In this document: positions 1 to 8,146 of the stretch, piece by piece
Layout: the number at the start of each line of letters is the position of its first letter
How positions within the stretch are numbered: position 1 is the stretch's first letter
Position numbers and translations under genes: made by a program
Assembly: GCA_012032855.1 (NCBI GenBank)
Contig: JAAUQA010000023.1
Span: forward strand, 1 to 15,127
Source: Candidatus Competibacteraceae bacterium
GTDB lineage: Bacteria; Pseudomonadota; Gammaproteobacteria; Competibacterales; Competibacteraceae
Reading direction: 5' to 3'
DNA: 15,127 nt
Notes under the pieces: generated by a model
Seen by the model: the letters and a program-made list of their open reading frames with translations, nothing else
Database searches by the model: none
Told to the model about the DNA's origin: nothing

Positions 1-2206
1 GAGTGCACCGCTGGCCAGTGTTTGTGGAAGAAGCCGTGCAACAGGATTATGATTCTACGATTCAATTACAAACCGGTCCCGGCCTTCCCGATTGGCGTTG
101 GAATCAGGCGATATTGAGCTGGAATGGGCCGGTTGCCGCTGATCAACGGCTACGACTTTGGTTTTCCCCACCCTGGGTGACACGATTATGGTTGTTTTTC
201 AGCGCCGCATTGCTGCTTGCTTTACTATTTAGAACAGCTCGACCGGCCCGGCAACAGCCAAAACCGGAACCTGAGTTGTTGCCGATCGCCCCGGTAGCCT
301 CCCTCCTTCTAGTGTTATCTGTGTTGCTTGCTGCTCCCGGCGCACATGCCGAAACCTTGCCTATGCCGTCCCCGGTATTGCTGGAGGAACTACGCGAACG
401 CCTGACCGAAGCTCCGGATTGTCAACCTCGGTGCACGCATCTGGCGACGCTGAGCGTTTCTGCTACAACTCAGGAATTACAGCTCAAACTGTTACTGAAC
501 AGTCAAGTGGATAGCGCAATACCGTTACCGCTGATCAGCGATCGGTTAATCCCGCTTAGCGTCAGTTTAGATAGCCAACCATTCGCACCGCTATATCGCG
601 CACCGGATCACGGCTTGTGGGCCCGGATACCAGCCGGCCAACACGAGTTAGAGTTGCGTGCATTGTTGCCGGCCGAATTACTGAGCTTTCAACTACCACT
701 ACCGATGAAACCAGGCTGGGTCAACACAGAGGTTAGCGGGTGGAACGTGGAGGGACTTTACGATGGAGGCGGAATTGGCGATTCAATTCAACTGACTCGC
801 CAGCGTGGAGTAGGTGCCCCGGCTACTTTACAACCTGGCGTAATTCCGCCTTTTATTACAGTGGAACGGGAATTGATTTTGGGCGTCGATTGGCAAGTGC
901 ACACTCGTGTGCAACGCACGAGTCAAGCAAACTCAGCCGTCGTACTGGCCATTCCACTACTGTCCGGAGAACGGGTGACCACGCCGGGAGTACGCGTCAG
1001 TGATAACCAAGTATTGCTAAACCTATCCCCGTCCCAAACCAGTATCGAATGGTCGGCGACTCTAGAGAAAGCCGAGCAACTGACATTACATGCCGAATCG
1101 ACCCGAAACTTTGTCGAAATCTGGCGATTGCGCGCCGGTCCGCTCTGGCATATCGAAGCCGCCGGTCTACCGATCATTCATCGGCATAATGATCGTGGCG
1201 AGTGGTTGCCGGAGTGGCGACCTTGGCCCGGAGAATCCTTGCAATTAACGATTACCCGACCGGCGGGAGTCGCCGGCAAGACCGTCACGATTGACTCAGC
1301 CCGTTTGACTGTCGTGCCGGGGCAACGGGCTACCGCCATAAGCTTGGCATTATCCATTCGCAGCAGCCGGGGCAATGAACACACGCTGACGCTACCGGCA
1401 GGCGCTGAACTAACCGGGGTTGTGGTAAACGGGGATTCGCAACCCCTGCAATTGCAAAATCAGCGCTTAACCCTCGCACTTAACCCTGGCGAGCAGCGGA
1501 TCAGTGTGGATTGGCGTACCGAGGAGGGCATATCTGCACGCTACATTACACCCACCGTCGATTTGGGATCGGATAGCGTAAATACCCGCATTGTGCTCAA
1601 TCCATCCAACGACCGATGGATACTCTTTACTGCAGGGCCGTTGCTAGGGCCGGCAGTATTGTTTGGGGCATGTTAATCGTCATTGCGTTCGGCGCGTTGG
1701 CATTGGCTCGCTACGGGCAAACCCCCTTATCGACCGGGCAATGGTTTTTGTTAGGCGTCGGACTGAGTCAGGCAGGGATCGCGACAACGGTACTGGTGGT
1801 TGGCTGGCTACTGTTATTGGGTAGGCGTAAAACCGCCGGCGATGAGTGGGGTAAATGGTCATTCAACTTGTTGCAGATTGCATTAGTGTTGCTCACCCCA
1901 GCCGCGTTGGTTGCCCTGTTATACGCCATCAATCAAGGCTTGCTAGGACCACCGACCATGCAAATCGCCGGTAACGGCTCCAGCGCCTACCAACTACAGT
2001 GGTATCAGGACCGATCACCGGCGCAGCTGCCTGAGGCTTGGGCGATTTCAGCACCTTTGATCGTTTATCGCGGTCTGATGTTGGCATGGGCACTGTGGTT
2101 GGCGTTTGCTCTGTTGCGTTGGCTCAACTGGGGCTGGCAATGCTTCAGCAGCGGCGGGCTTTGGCAACAACTGCGCGCGCCGCAGGCCGCTCCGGTGAAC
2201 AGCTAA
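1..2206 (+). CDS. Large conserved-looking envelope membrane protein, 5' partial, with a -1 frameshift near 1664
   Basis: I do not recognise the family. The frame is open to the left edge, so the GTG at position 3 is not a credible start. From the edge, residues 59-76 form one hydrophobic helix. A basic/proline linker follows, then residues 95-117 look like an internal signal-type helix ending in AHA-E. A long, mostly beta-like and probably periplasmic region follows, with a paired-cysteine motif (CQPRC) near residue 140. This frame stops at 1674-1676 (TAA). The reading continues without loss in the next frame from about 1664: one added T turns LF-GAC-stop into LFWGMLIVIAFG. That second part holds about four membrane helices and ends at 2206. 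Restored length is about 734 residues plus the missing N-terminus. It may be an envelope assembly or polysaccharide-related protein, but that is a guess. The next gene starts 31 bases downstream on the same strand. Confidence 0.7.
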
Positions 2207-2237
2207 TTCAGTTGGGCTTGAACAATACGGAGAAGTC

Positions 2238-3470
2238 ATGATGTCCGTTACAAAACGCATTACCTTTCCCGGTTATCAGGGTGATTTATTAGCCGCACGC
2301 TTGGATCATCCCGCTGGAGAGTGTCATGGATATGCGCTATTCGCTCATTGTTTCAGTTGTTCCAAAGAGGTGCTGACGGCGGTGCGCATCAGTCAAGCTT
2401 TGGCGAAACGCGGTATTGCCGTCTTGCGTTTTGACTTTACCGGTTTAGGCAGTAGCGGCGGAGAATTTGCCAACACTAATTTTTCCTCTAACGTGCAGGA
2501 TTTAATTCAGGCGGCTCAATTCTTACGAGAACATTATCAAGCGCCTGCGATTCTGATCGGTCATAGCCTGGGAGGGGCTGCCGTGTTGGCGGCAGCCGGG
2601 TTGATACCCGAAGTTCGTGCCGTTGCTACCCTCAACGCACCGAGCGATGTCGCCCATGTCGGTCATTTTTTCACTGATGCGATCCCTGCTATTCACGCCC
2701 AAGGTGAAATGGAAGTGACGCTGGTTGGACGCAAGTTCCGCATCAAGAAACAGTTTTTAGACGATATTGCGGAGCAGAATTTGCTGCAGCGAGTCTCCGA
2801 GTTGCGTAAACCGCTGTTAATCTTTCATTCCCCGGTTGATGAAGTAGTGAACATTGATCATGCGTCACGGCTTTACGGCGCCGCCAAACACCCGAAAAGC
2901 TTTGTTTCTTTGGATGATGCCGATCACATGGTGTCGCGGGTTGCCGATGCGGATTTTGTCGCCAATGTGCTGACAGCGTGGGCTAGCCGTTACCTGACTG
3001 TGGTAACGCAACCTGCAGTAGTTGAGACGACACCCGGTTCCGTGCAGGTTAGGGAAACCCGTCACAGTTCTCTGGCCCAGGAAATCAAGATAGGAATTCA
3101 CACTCTACCAGCCGATGAGCCGGTATCCCTGGGCGGGACTGATTCAGGACCCAATCCATACGATTATTTACTGGCGGCATTGGGCGCTTGCACGAATATG
3201 ACCCTACGGCTGTATGCTCAGCATAAGGGATTGCCCGTGCAGCGAATCAGCGTCGAACTGAACCACGAAAAAATACATGCCAAGGATTGTGAAGATTGTG
3301 AAACTCAGGTAGGCAAAATTGATCGGATCGAACGCACTATTACTATCGAAGGCGATTTAACCCAAGAGCAGCAGGCACGTCTGTTGGAAATAGCCGAGCG
3401 TTGTCCGGTGCATCGCACCCTGCACTCTGAAGTGTTGATTCGAACCCGTTCGAAACCGGCAGCAGCGTAA
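2238..3470 (+). CDS. Bifunctional alpha/beta hydrolase / OsmC family protein
   Basis: Two-domain protein of 410 residues. Residues 1-255 form an alpha/beta hydrolase: nucleophile elbow GHSLGG with Ser110, an FDFTGLGSSGG oxyanion-type loop near 66-75, probable acid Asp201 (PVDEVV) and His230 (DADH). Residues 268-405 form an OsmC/Ohr-like domain with its two characteristic cysteines, Cys318 (LGACTNMTLR) and Cys389 (ERCPVH), the pair used in thiol-dependent peroxide reduction. An extra CEDC pair sits at 351-354. Such fusions are an established architecture in Proteobacteria. The hydrolase substrate is not known; the OsmC half points to organic hydroperoxide or osmotic stress. There are two adjacent ATGs (2238, 2241). 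GGAG at 2229-2232 is 5 and 8 bases upstream of them, so the second is at least as good. The gene lies 31 bases after the membrane-protein gene and may be cotranscribed with it. It converges with the small minus-strand gene, with stops 4 bases apart. Confidence 0.93.
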   Translation: MMSVTKRITFPGYQGDLLAARLDHPAGECHGYALFAHCFSCSKEVLTAVRISQALAKRGIAVLRFDFTGLGSSGGEFANTNFSSNVQDLIQAAQFLREHYQAPAILIGHSLGGAAVLAAAGLIPEVRAVATLNAPSDVAHVGHFFTDAIPAIHAQGEMEVTLVGRKFRIKKQFLDDIAEQNLLQRVSELRKPLLIFHSPVDEVVNIDHASRLYGAAKHPKSFVSLDDADHMVSRVADADFVANVLTAWASRYLTVVTQPAVVETTPGSVQVRETRHSSLAQEIKIGIHTLPADEPVSLGGTDSGPNPYDYLLAALGACTNMTLRLYAQHKGLPVQRISVELNHEKIHAKDCEDCETQVGKIDRIERTITIEGDLTQEQQARLLEIAERCPVHRTLHSEVLIRTRSKPAAA

Positions 3471-3474
3471 TCGT

Positions 3475-3775
3475 TCAGCTGCCATTGGCCTTTTCTCCTG
3501 CGCTATTCTTAGTGGCGATATGGGCGATAAACGCGGCGTGAGCTTGGCTATTCGAGTCCTTGAGATGCTGCAGGGCGATTTTGAAACGCTGTACTTGAGC
3601 ATCGTGTGCTTTCAGTAGCGCGTTTAATTTAGTCGCTTCCTCGGTATCTGGCTGGCCGTATTTTTGATATTTCTCCGTCAGCTGTTCAAGATAGTCGAAA
3701 TGTTCTTTTTGGTGAGTCTCATCTGGTCATAGACTGACCAGACACGTTGCGCAGCCATGGTAAATCGTTATTCAT
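3475..3775 (-). pseudogene. Small charged hypothetical protein, frame broken near 3715-3729
   Basis: I do not recognise this gene. On the minus strand, an ATG at 3775-3773 lies 7 bases after GAGG and reads MNNDLPWLRNVSGQSMTR, then a stop. One frame over, an open stretch begins at once (DETHQKEHFDYLEQLTEKYQ) and runs to a TGA at 3477-3475. That stretch is rich in Glu, Lys, Gln and Ala and looks helical or coiled-coil. The whole span is 301 bases, that is 100 codons plus one base. Dropping one base (for example the A after ACC in ATGACCAGATGA) gives a continuous protein of 99 residues. The downstream piece has no ATG of its own. An alternative start with a different single-base repair reads MAAQRVWSVYDQM into the same tail, but it lacks a good ribosome site. 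No function can be assigned. The gene is divergent from the MATE gene. Confidence 0.5.
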
Positions 3776-3790
3776 TGCAAAATCCTCAAA
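3768..3790 (-). promoter_or_regulatory. Ribosome binding site and start of the small minus-strand gene
   Basis: Read on the minus strand, TTGAGGATTTTGCA precedes ATG. The GAGG core sits about 7 bases before the ATG at 3775. This is the main reason to believe in the small gene despite its broken frame, and it favours this start over the internal ATG near 3758. Confidence 0.45.
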
Positions 3791-3852
3791 TTGGTCGCTG
3801 ATCGCTCTTTATCGCCATTGATGCCTCCACACCAAACGTCGCTCCAGTCGCG

Positions 3853-5200
3853 ATGACTTTATCGAGTCACGGTCGAGTTAGCACGGAAATGCTGGCTTTG
3901 TTGCGTTTGGGCGGCCCACTTATGGTAGCGCAGATCTCTTACATGTTAATGGGTTTTACCGACACGGTGATGGTCGGTAAAGTCGGTGCCCTGGAACTCG
4001 CTGCCGTCGCGATCGGCACCAGTTTATGGAATCCGCTGTATTTGTTGATATTAGGCATTTTGATGGCGATCAGCCCCTCTGTAGCCCATCTTTATGGGGC
4101 CGGTAAACCCAGGGAGATCGGTGGCTTGGTTCGTCAGTCATTGTGGTTGGGCTTTTTGTTAAGCATACCTGCCTTCCTGCTGTTGCGGAGCACAACCAGA
4201 TTCATGCATTGGTTAGCGGTGGATCAGCCGATCATTCCGGTGGCTGATGACTATCTTGACGCGCTGTCCTGGGGAGTCCCTGCTGTATTTGCTTACACCG
4301 TGCTCCGTTTCCTCAGCGAGGGAATAGGGTTTACCCGCCCGATCATGACCATTGGTTTTATCGGCTTGGCGGTTAACGTGTTCAGTAATTACACGCTGAT
4401 CTATGGCAAGTTCGGGTTTCCGACATTAGGCGCAACCGGGTGTGGTTTGGCGACTGCGTTGACTCTGTGGTTGATGTTGGGTTGTATGCTGGTGTTGAAC
4501 GTGCGGCACTACCGTTATCGGCCGGTTGAGTTATTCGCGCGCTGGGATTGGCCTCGGTGGCGGGAGCTTCGCCCTTTGTTAACGCTGGGACTTCCTATCG
4601 GGTTGAGTATCTTTGCTGAATCCAGCATTTTTGCTGCCGTTGCCCTAGCATTAGGCTTTTTGGGAGCGACTGTCGTTGCAGGCCACCAAGTTGCACTGAA
4701 TGTGGCTGGGATGAGCTTCATGTTACCGTTAAGCTTGGCGATGGCCATTACTGTCCGTGTCGGACAGGCATTGGGACGCGGTTCGCCAGATGAGGCCCGT
4801 TTTAGCGGAGTTGTCGGCATTTTGCTGGCCGGCTTGATTATGGCCTTCATGGCGTTGCTTATCTTCACTCTGACTGATCCGATCGGTAGGATTTATAGCG
4901 AGGATGTCGAAGTGCTCGCTATCGCCACTCATTTGCTACTTTTGCGGCGTTTTTCAGATTTCTGATGGGTTGCAGGTTGCAGCAAGTGGCGCCCTGCGTG
5001 GTTTTAAGGACACTCGTATTCCGTTCTTGATTACTGTGTTGGCTTACTGGATGGTTGGCTTCCCTACCGGCTATTTTCTGGGTGTTGAGCTGATGATGGG
5101 AGCATCAGGTATGTGGGTAGGGTTAATTGCTGGTTTGACGATCGCCGCAATGTTATTGAATGCTCGTTTTTGGTGGGTTACAAAAAATATGATGATATAA
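3853..5200 (+). CDS. MATE family multidrug/Na+(H+) antiporter (NorM/MdtK-like), frame broken near 4940-4954
   Basis: An inner-membrane efflux protein that would export cationic drugs or metabolites in exchange for Na+ or H+. The N-terminus (LMVAQISYMLMGFTDTVMVG) is the classic first MATE helix pair, and hydrophobic helices run throughout. The first frame ends at 4965 after THLLLLRRFSDF. The family's C-terminal half-motif FQISDGLQVAASGALRGFKD continues one frame over to 5200. The span is 449 codons plus one base, so one extra base explains it, for example in TTTT 4940-4943, giving HLLLCGVFQISDG. Two missing bases (HLLLLAAFFQ) would also fit the family pattern. Restored length is about 448 residues, near MdtK's size. 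If the break is real, the last two helices are lost. No clear ribosome site precedes ATG 3853, but an in-frame TGA lies about 60 bases upstream and the first helix follows, so this start is reasonable. Confidence 0.9.
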
Positions 5201-5237
5201 GATAGGTTTATTCATAGGATCGGTTCAGTGCCTACCG

Positions 5238-6242
5238 TTAGCGTCGATCCCCACTAATCAGATCGCCCAATCCTCCCAAAACTGAACCTTCGCCTTGCCG
5301 CCGGCTACCCGCCTGTGGCGAACAAGCCAGCATTCGGCCCGCGAGACGGGAAAACGGTAATGATTGCAGCCACACATGGCCGGGTCCGCGCAGATTGGCA
5401 AAAAACAGACCTTCACCGCCAAACAGAGCCGATTTAATCCCGCCTACCTGCTGGATATCGAATGCCACACTATCCTGAAAAGCGACAATACAGCCGGTAT
5501 CGACGTGTAACTCCTCACCATGCGCCAACTGTTTCTCGTGAATAGTGCCGCCGGCATGGACGAACACCATACCGTCACCTTCCAGTTTCTGCATGATGAA
5601 TCCTTCACCGCCAAACAACCCGGTCAGAATTTTACGTTGAAAGTGAATACCGATACTGACGCCGCGTGCAGCTGCCAGAAAACTATCCTTTTGGCAGATC
5701 AGCCGACCGCCCAATTTCTCCAGAGATAACGCCAGGATATTGCCCGGGAAAGGGGCAGCAAAGGCCACATGCGCTTTACCGTGGCTACCGGCGTGAGTAA
5801 ACACCGTGATGAAAAGACTTTCCCCGGTCAGCAACCGCTTACCCGCACCCAGCAATTTACCCATGAAACCGGTGTTCGCGGATTCCTGAGAACCGTCCCC
5901 AAAAATACTTTGCATCTGTATGCAAGTCTCCTTGTACATCATGGCACCGGCTTCGGAAACCGCGCTCTCGCCGGGGTCTAGTTCAACCTCCACGAACTGC
6001 ATCTCGTGACCGTGAATCACATAATCAATTTCATCGTTACGCAGCGTGGATGGAGGCGGACTGGGCACAGCGGGTGACTTTGCATGTGTCAACTCAGCCA
6101 CCTCGTTAATCGGTAACCAACCGGACAAGCCATCGTGCCAAGCATGACCCTGGGGATTAGCGAAAGCTTGGGAGCGGGCTTGTTCGAGTGTCATGGGACC
6201 AGTCTGCTGACCGTTATAACTGAGGTACCATTGCTGCGCCAT
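5238..6242 (-). CDS. GYF_2 domain plus AIM24 (TIGR00266/DUF124) family protein
   Basis: A soluble protein of 334 residues with no signal peptide. Residues 1-52 form a GYF_2-type module: WYLSYNGQQTGP at 5-16, then HAWHDGLSGWLP at 33-44. A proline-rich linker follows near 57-66. From about residue 72 to the end is an AIM24-type beta-barrel domain, with YVIHGHEMQFVEVELDPGES at its start and the usual GLGDLISG-like tail. The AIM24 family is named after a yeast mitochondrial protein. Its bacterial members have no firm biochemical role, so the function is unknown. A GYF_2 module suggests peptide binding or membrane association, which is inference. I use ATG 6242: GAGGG lies about 6 bases upstream, whereas the TTG at 6245 would crowd it. 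The gene is downstream of suhB on the same strand with a 119-base gap. It converges with the MATE gene with only 37 bases between. Confidence 0.9.
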   Translation of the reverse strand: MAQQWYLSYNGQQTGPMTLEQARSQAFANPQGHAWHDGLSGWLPINEVAELTHAKSPAVPSPPPSTLRNDEIDYVIHGHEMQFVEVELDPGESAVSEAGAMMYKETCIQMQSIFGDGSQESANTGFMGKLLGAGKRLLTGESLFITVFTHAGSHGKAHVAFAAPFPGNILALSLEKLGGRLICQKDSFLAAARGVSIGIHFQRKILTGLFGGEGFIMQKLEGDGMVFVHAGGTIHEKQLAHGEELHVDTGCIVAFQDSVAFDIQQVGGIKSALFGGEGLFFANLRGPGHVWLQSLPFSRLAGRMLACSPQAGSRRQGEGSVLGGLGDLISGDRR

Positions 6243-6301
6243 CAATAACCCTCTTTAACCACATCATGGAAACAGAAGAAAAAGGACTTTGTTTTTTTCA
6301 A

Positions 6302-6330
6302 ATTTTTGCGAATTTATGTCAGTCTTGCAA
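6302..6330 (-). promoter_or_regulatory. Candidate sigma-70 promoter for the AIM24-family gene
   Basis: On the minus strand, TTGCAA (6330-6325) and AAAAAT (6307-6302) are 17 bases apart in an AT-rich stretch, about 60 bases before the start codon. Each box matches its consensus at four of six positions. This is a weak call by eye. It would allow separate transcription from suhB. Confidence 0.25.
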
Positions 6331-6361
6331 GGTTTGTAGTCATAGACCTGACCCAGCCGGT

Positions 6362-7165
6362 TTAACTGGCTAACGAAGGCGTCAGATGAGGCTGAAGCGT
6401 TTGCAACAAGGCTTTGAATAATTTTGAGTTGCCCGCGACAATATTGCCGTTTTGTAAATAATGATGGTTACCACTAAAGTCACTCACTAAACCACCCGCT
6501 TCCTGCACCAGCAAAGCACCTGCTCCAATGTCCCAAGCGTTGAGACCGATTTCCCAAAACCCATCCAATCTCCCTGCCGCCACATAGGACAAATCCAAGG
6601 CTGCTGAGCCGGCTCGCCTCAACTCCGCACAGCGCGTAATTACGCTGCCAAACATATTAAGATAAGCTGGAATATGCTCGGGTTGACGAAGTGGAAACCC
6701 TGTTCCTAACAGCGCCGATTCAAGATTGGGCACGGTCTTGACTCGTATTCGCCGATCGTTGAGTCGCGCACCATTACCACGTGCGGCAGTGAACATTTCC
6801 TGTCTGAGAGGATCATAAACCACGCCTATTTCCATTCGCCCTTTCAAGCGTAATGCAATGGACACAGCGAAATGAGGAAACCCATGGATGAAATTGGTGG
6901 TGCCATCTAAAGGATCAATCAGCCATTGATAATCGTCATCAGCACCTTGCGTATTGCCCTGTTCCTCAGCCAAGATGCTGTGGTTAGGAAATGCCTTGCG
7001 CAAGACATAAATAATTTCCTGTTCCGCTTGAATATCGGCTTCGGTGACAAAATCGTTGCGCTGCTTGACATTGACGGTAAGTCTGTCTAACCGTTCCCAA
7101 TAGCGCAGAATGACCTTGCCCGCATTCAGCGCAGCCCGTTGGGCAATAGTGACCGTAGGATGCAT
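6362..7165 (-). CDS. suhB: Inositol-1-monophosphatase SuhB
   Basis: A Mg2+-dependent inositol monophosphatase of 267 residues, the same length as E. coli SuhB. In E. coli SuhB is also part of the NusA/NusB antitermination complex on ribosomal RNA. Metal-site motifs are all present: Glu67-Glu68 (LAEEQG), DPLDGTTNF at 84-92, and WD at 211-212 (NAWDIGAGALLV). VVYDP (116-120) and GSAALDLSYVAAGR (186-199) also match the family. The start at ATG 7165 is supported by the MHP...IAQRAA N-terminus, which mirrors E. coli SuhB, although no clear Shine-Dalgarno sequence precedes it. It is divergent from trmJ across 74 bases, an arrangement also found in E. coli. Confident in the family; the antitermination role is inferred from the ortholog. 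Confidence 0.96.
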   Translation of the reverse strand: MHPTVTIAQRAALNAGKVILRYWERLDRLTVNVKQRNDFVTEADIQAEQEIIYVLRKAFPNHSILAEEQGNTQGADDDYQWLIDPLDGTTNFIHGFPHFAVSIALRLKGRMEIGVVYDPLRQEMFTAARGNGARLNDRRIRVKTVPNLESALLGTGFPLRQPEHIPAYLNMFGSVITRCAELRRAGSAALDLSYVAAGRLDGFWEIGLNAWDIGAGALLVQEAGGLVSDFSGNHHYLQNGNIVAGNSKLFKALLQTLQPHLTPSLAS

Positions 7166-7197
7166 AGTGTCAGTTTGTAAAGATCAGTAAAAGAGAG

Positions 7198-7203
7198 ATT
7201 ATA
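7198..7203 (-). promoter_or_regulatory. Candidate -10 element for suhB
   Basis: The 74-base divergent gap holds a perfect TATAAT on the minus strand, about 33 bases before the suhB start codon. I see no good -35 box 16-18 bases upstream (it would be about ATTCTG). A transcript from here would carry a leader of roughly 26 bases with no obvious ribosome site. Tentative. Confidence 0.35.
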
Positions 7204-7239
7204 AAGGGTGGCCATAATAGCAGAATCTCGTACTCCACG

Positions 7240-7971
7240 ATGAATTTACACCGCGTGCAAGTCATTCTGGTGGAAACGTCTCACCCTGGGAATATAGGAG
7301 CCGTAGCCCGGGCCATGAAAACCATGTGCTTGGAACGCTTAGTGTTGGTCAATCCGGCACACTTTCCTCACAGTGAAGCGATTGCGCGGGCCACCGGAGC
7401 CGTCGATGTCTTAGAGCGAGCGCAGGTGGTTGATAACCTCGCTGACGCGCTGATGGGTTGCCAACTCGTGATCGGCGCCACGGCTCGCCAACGGGGCATG
7501 TCGGCGCCGGTGTTAGAGCCGCGTGAATGCGCAACTCTGGCCACTTCGCAGGCAGAGCAGGTCGAAGTCGCTGTGGTGTTCGGCAGGGAACGTTCCGGCT
7601 TGCACAATAAGGAGACGGACCAATGCAACTTTTTGGTGCGTATCCCGACTAATCCAGCATTCAGTTCGTTAAATTTAGCTGCGGCAGTGCAAGTGCTTAC
7701 TTATGAGCTGCACTTAGCCGCCCGATCATCACAAACCAGCACAATGCAGCAAGATTCTGTACAGCTCGCCCCGGCTGACGAAATGGCGCGTTTATATCAC
7801 CATTTAGAACATGTTTTGCTGACAACCGGCTTTCTGGATCCCACCAACCCTCGCCTGATTATGCGCCGTCTGCGACGCCTGTTTAACCGAGCGCAACCGG
7901 ACCAGCGTGAGGTCAACATTCTGCGCGGCATCCTAACCTCGGTTCAGCAGGCGCTCAGGCACCCTTCGTGA
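7240..7971 (+). CDS. trmJ: tRNA (cytidine/uridine-32-2'-O-)-methyltransferase TrmJ
   Basis: A SPOUT-class methyltransferase of 243 residues that uses S-adenosylmethionine to 2'-O-methylate position 32 of certain tRNAs. The N-terminus VILVETSHPGNIGAVARAMK (8-27) is the family's first motif, with Asn18 and Arg24 conserved. The knot motifs follow: VVFGRERSGLHNKE (112-125) and FSSLNLAAAVQVLTYEL (141-157). After a short linker (about 162-180) comes the TrmJ-specific helical C-terminus with GFLDP, RRLRRLFNRA and EVNILRGIL, which matches E. coli TrmJ well. The full protein appears present. No good Shine-Dalgarno sequence precedes ATG 7240. In E. coli trmJ is followed by iscR; here it is followed by the prkA operon, so the isc linkage is absent. 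Confidence 0.96.
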   Translation: MNLHRVQVILVETSHPGNIGAVARAMKTMCLERLVLVNPAHFPHSEAIARATGAVDVLERAQVVDNLADALMGCQLVIGATARQRGMSAPVLEPRECATLATSQAEQVEVAVVFGRERSGLHNKETDQCNFLVRIPTNPAFSSLNLAAAVQVLTYELHLAARSSQTSTMQQDSVQLAPADEMARLYHHLEHVLLTTGFLDPTNPRLIMRRLRRLFNRAQPDQREVNILRGILTSVQQALRHPS

Positions 7972-8045
7972 ACTTGCGAACATGTTCGGCTCAAATCGGC
8001 CCGCCCCCCTTTGACGGCGGCGATATAATGTGAGCCGGCATCCCG

Positions 8046-8072
8046 GCATTCATCGTCTCGGACGATGAATGC
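8046..8072. terminator. Perfect 12-bp stem, 3-base loop hairpin
   Basis: The arms GCATTCATCGTC (8046-8057) and GACGATGAATGC (8061-8072) pair perfectly around TCG. It lies 75 bases after the trmJ stop. No T run follows on either strand, so it is not a textbook intrinsic terminator. It could end trmJ transcription, cap the 5' end of a prkA transcript started at TATAAT 8024-8029, or bind a dimeric protein. The structure is certain; the role is not. Confidence 0.5.
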
Positions 8073-8089
8073 AACTTACTCGAACAAAC

Positions 8090-8118
8090 TTGGTCCGTTA
8101 ATTGCTGAACCCTATAGA
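8090..8118 (+). promoter_or_regulatory. Candidate promoter for prkA-yeaH-spoVR
   Basis: TTGGTC (8090-8095) and TATAGA (8113-8118) are separated by 17 bases. A C immediately precedes the -10 box, a base favoured by sigma-S. Because E. coli yeaGH is sigma-S dependent, this is the better of two weak candidates. The box matches are three and four of six. Confidence 0.3.
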
Positions 8119-8146
8119 TATATGCACTCTGACAGTGCGCCTATAG
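8112..8146 (+). repeat. Nested inverted repeat just upstream of the prkA ribosome site
   Basis: GCACT-CTGAC-AGTGC (8124-8138) forms a small hairpin flanked by two CTATAG hexamers (8112-8117 and 8141-8146). Outside these, ATTGC (8101-8105) could pair with GCAAT (8146-8150) around a bulge. It ends a few bases before GAGGTGA (8154-8160). It might tune translation of prkA or be an operator overlapping the candidate -10 box. Confidence 0.35.

Noticed and set aside
3..5. GTG at position 3 as the start of the first gene
   Set aside because: The frame is open to the window edge, no ribosome site can be seen, and the downstream residues look like the middle of a domain.
1655..1670. Programmed -1 ribosomal frameshifting in the membrane-protein gene
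   Set aside because: No X-XXY-YYZ heptamer and no obvious downstream pseudoknot; a missing base is simpler.
6243..6245. TTG at 6245 as the start of the AIM24-family gene
   Set aside because: The ATG at 6242 has better spacing from GAGGG and begins directly at the GYF_2 module.
8011..8029. TTGACG and TATAAT as a -35/-10 promoter pair
   Set aside because: The boxes are only 7 bases apart instead of about 17, so they cannot be used together. TATAAT alone is kept as a possibility.
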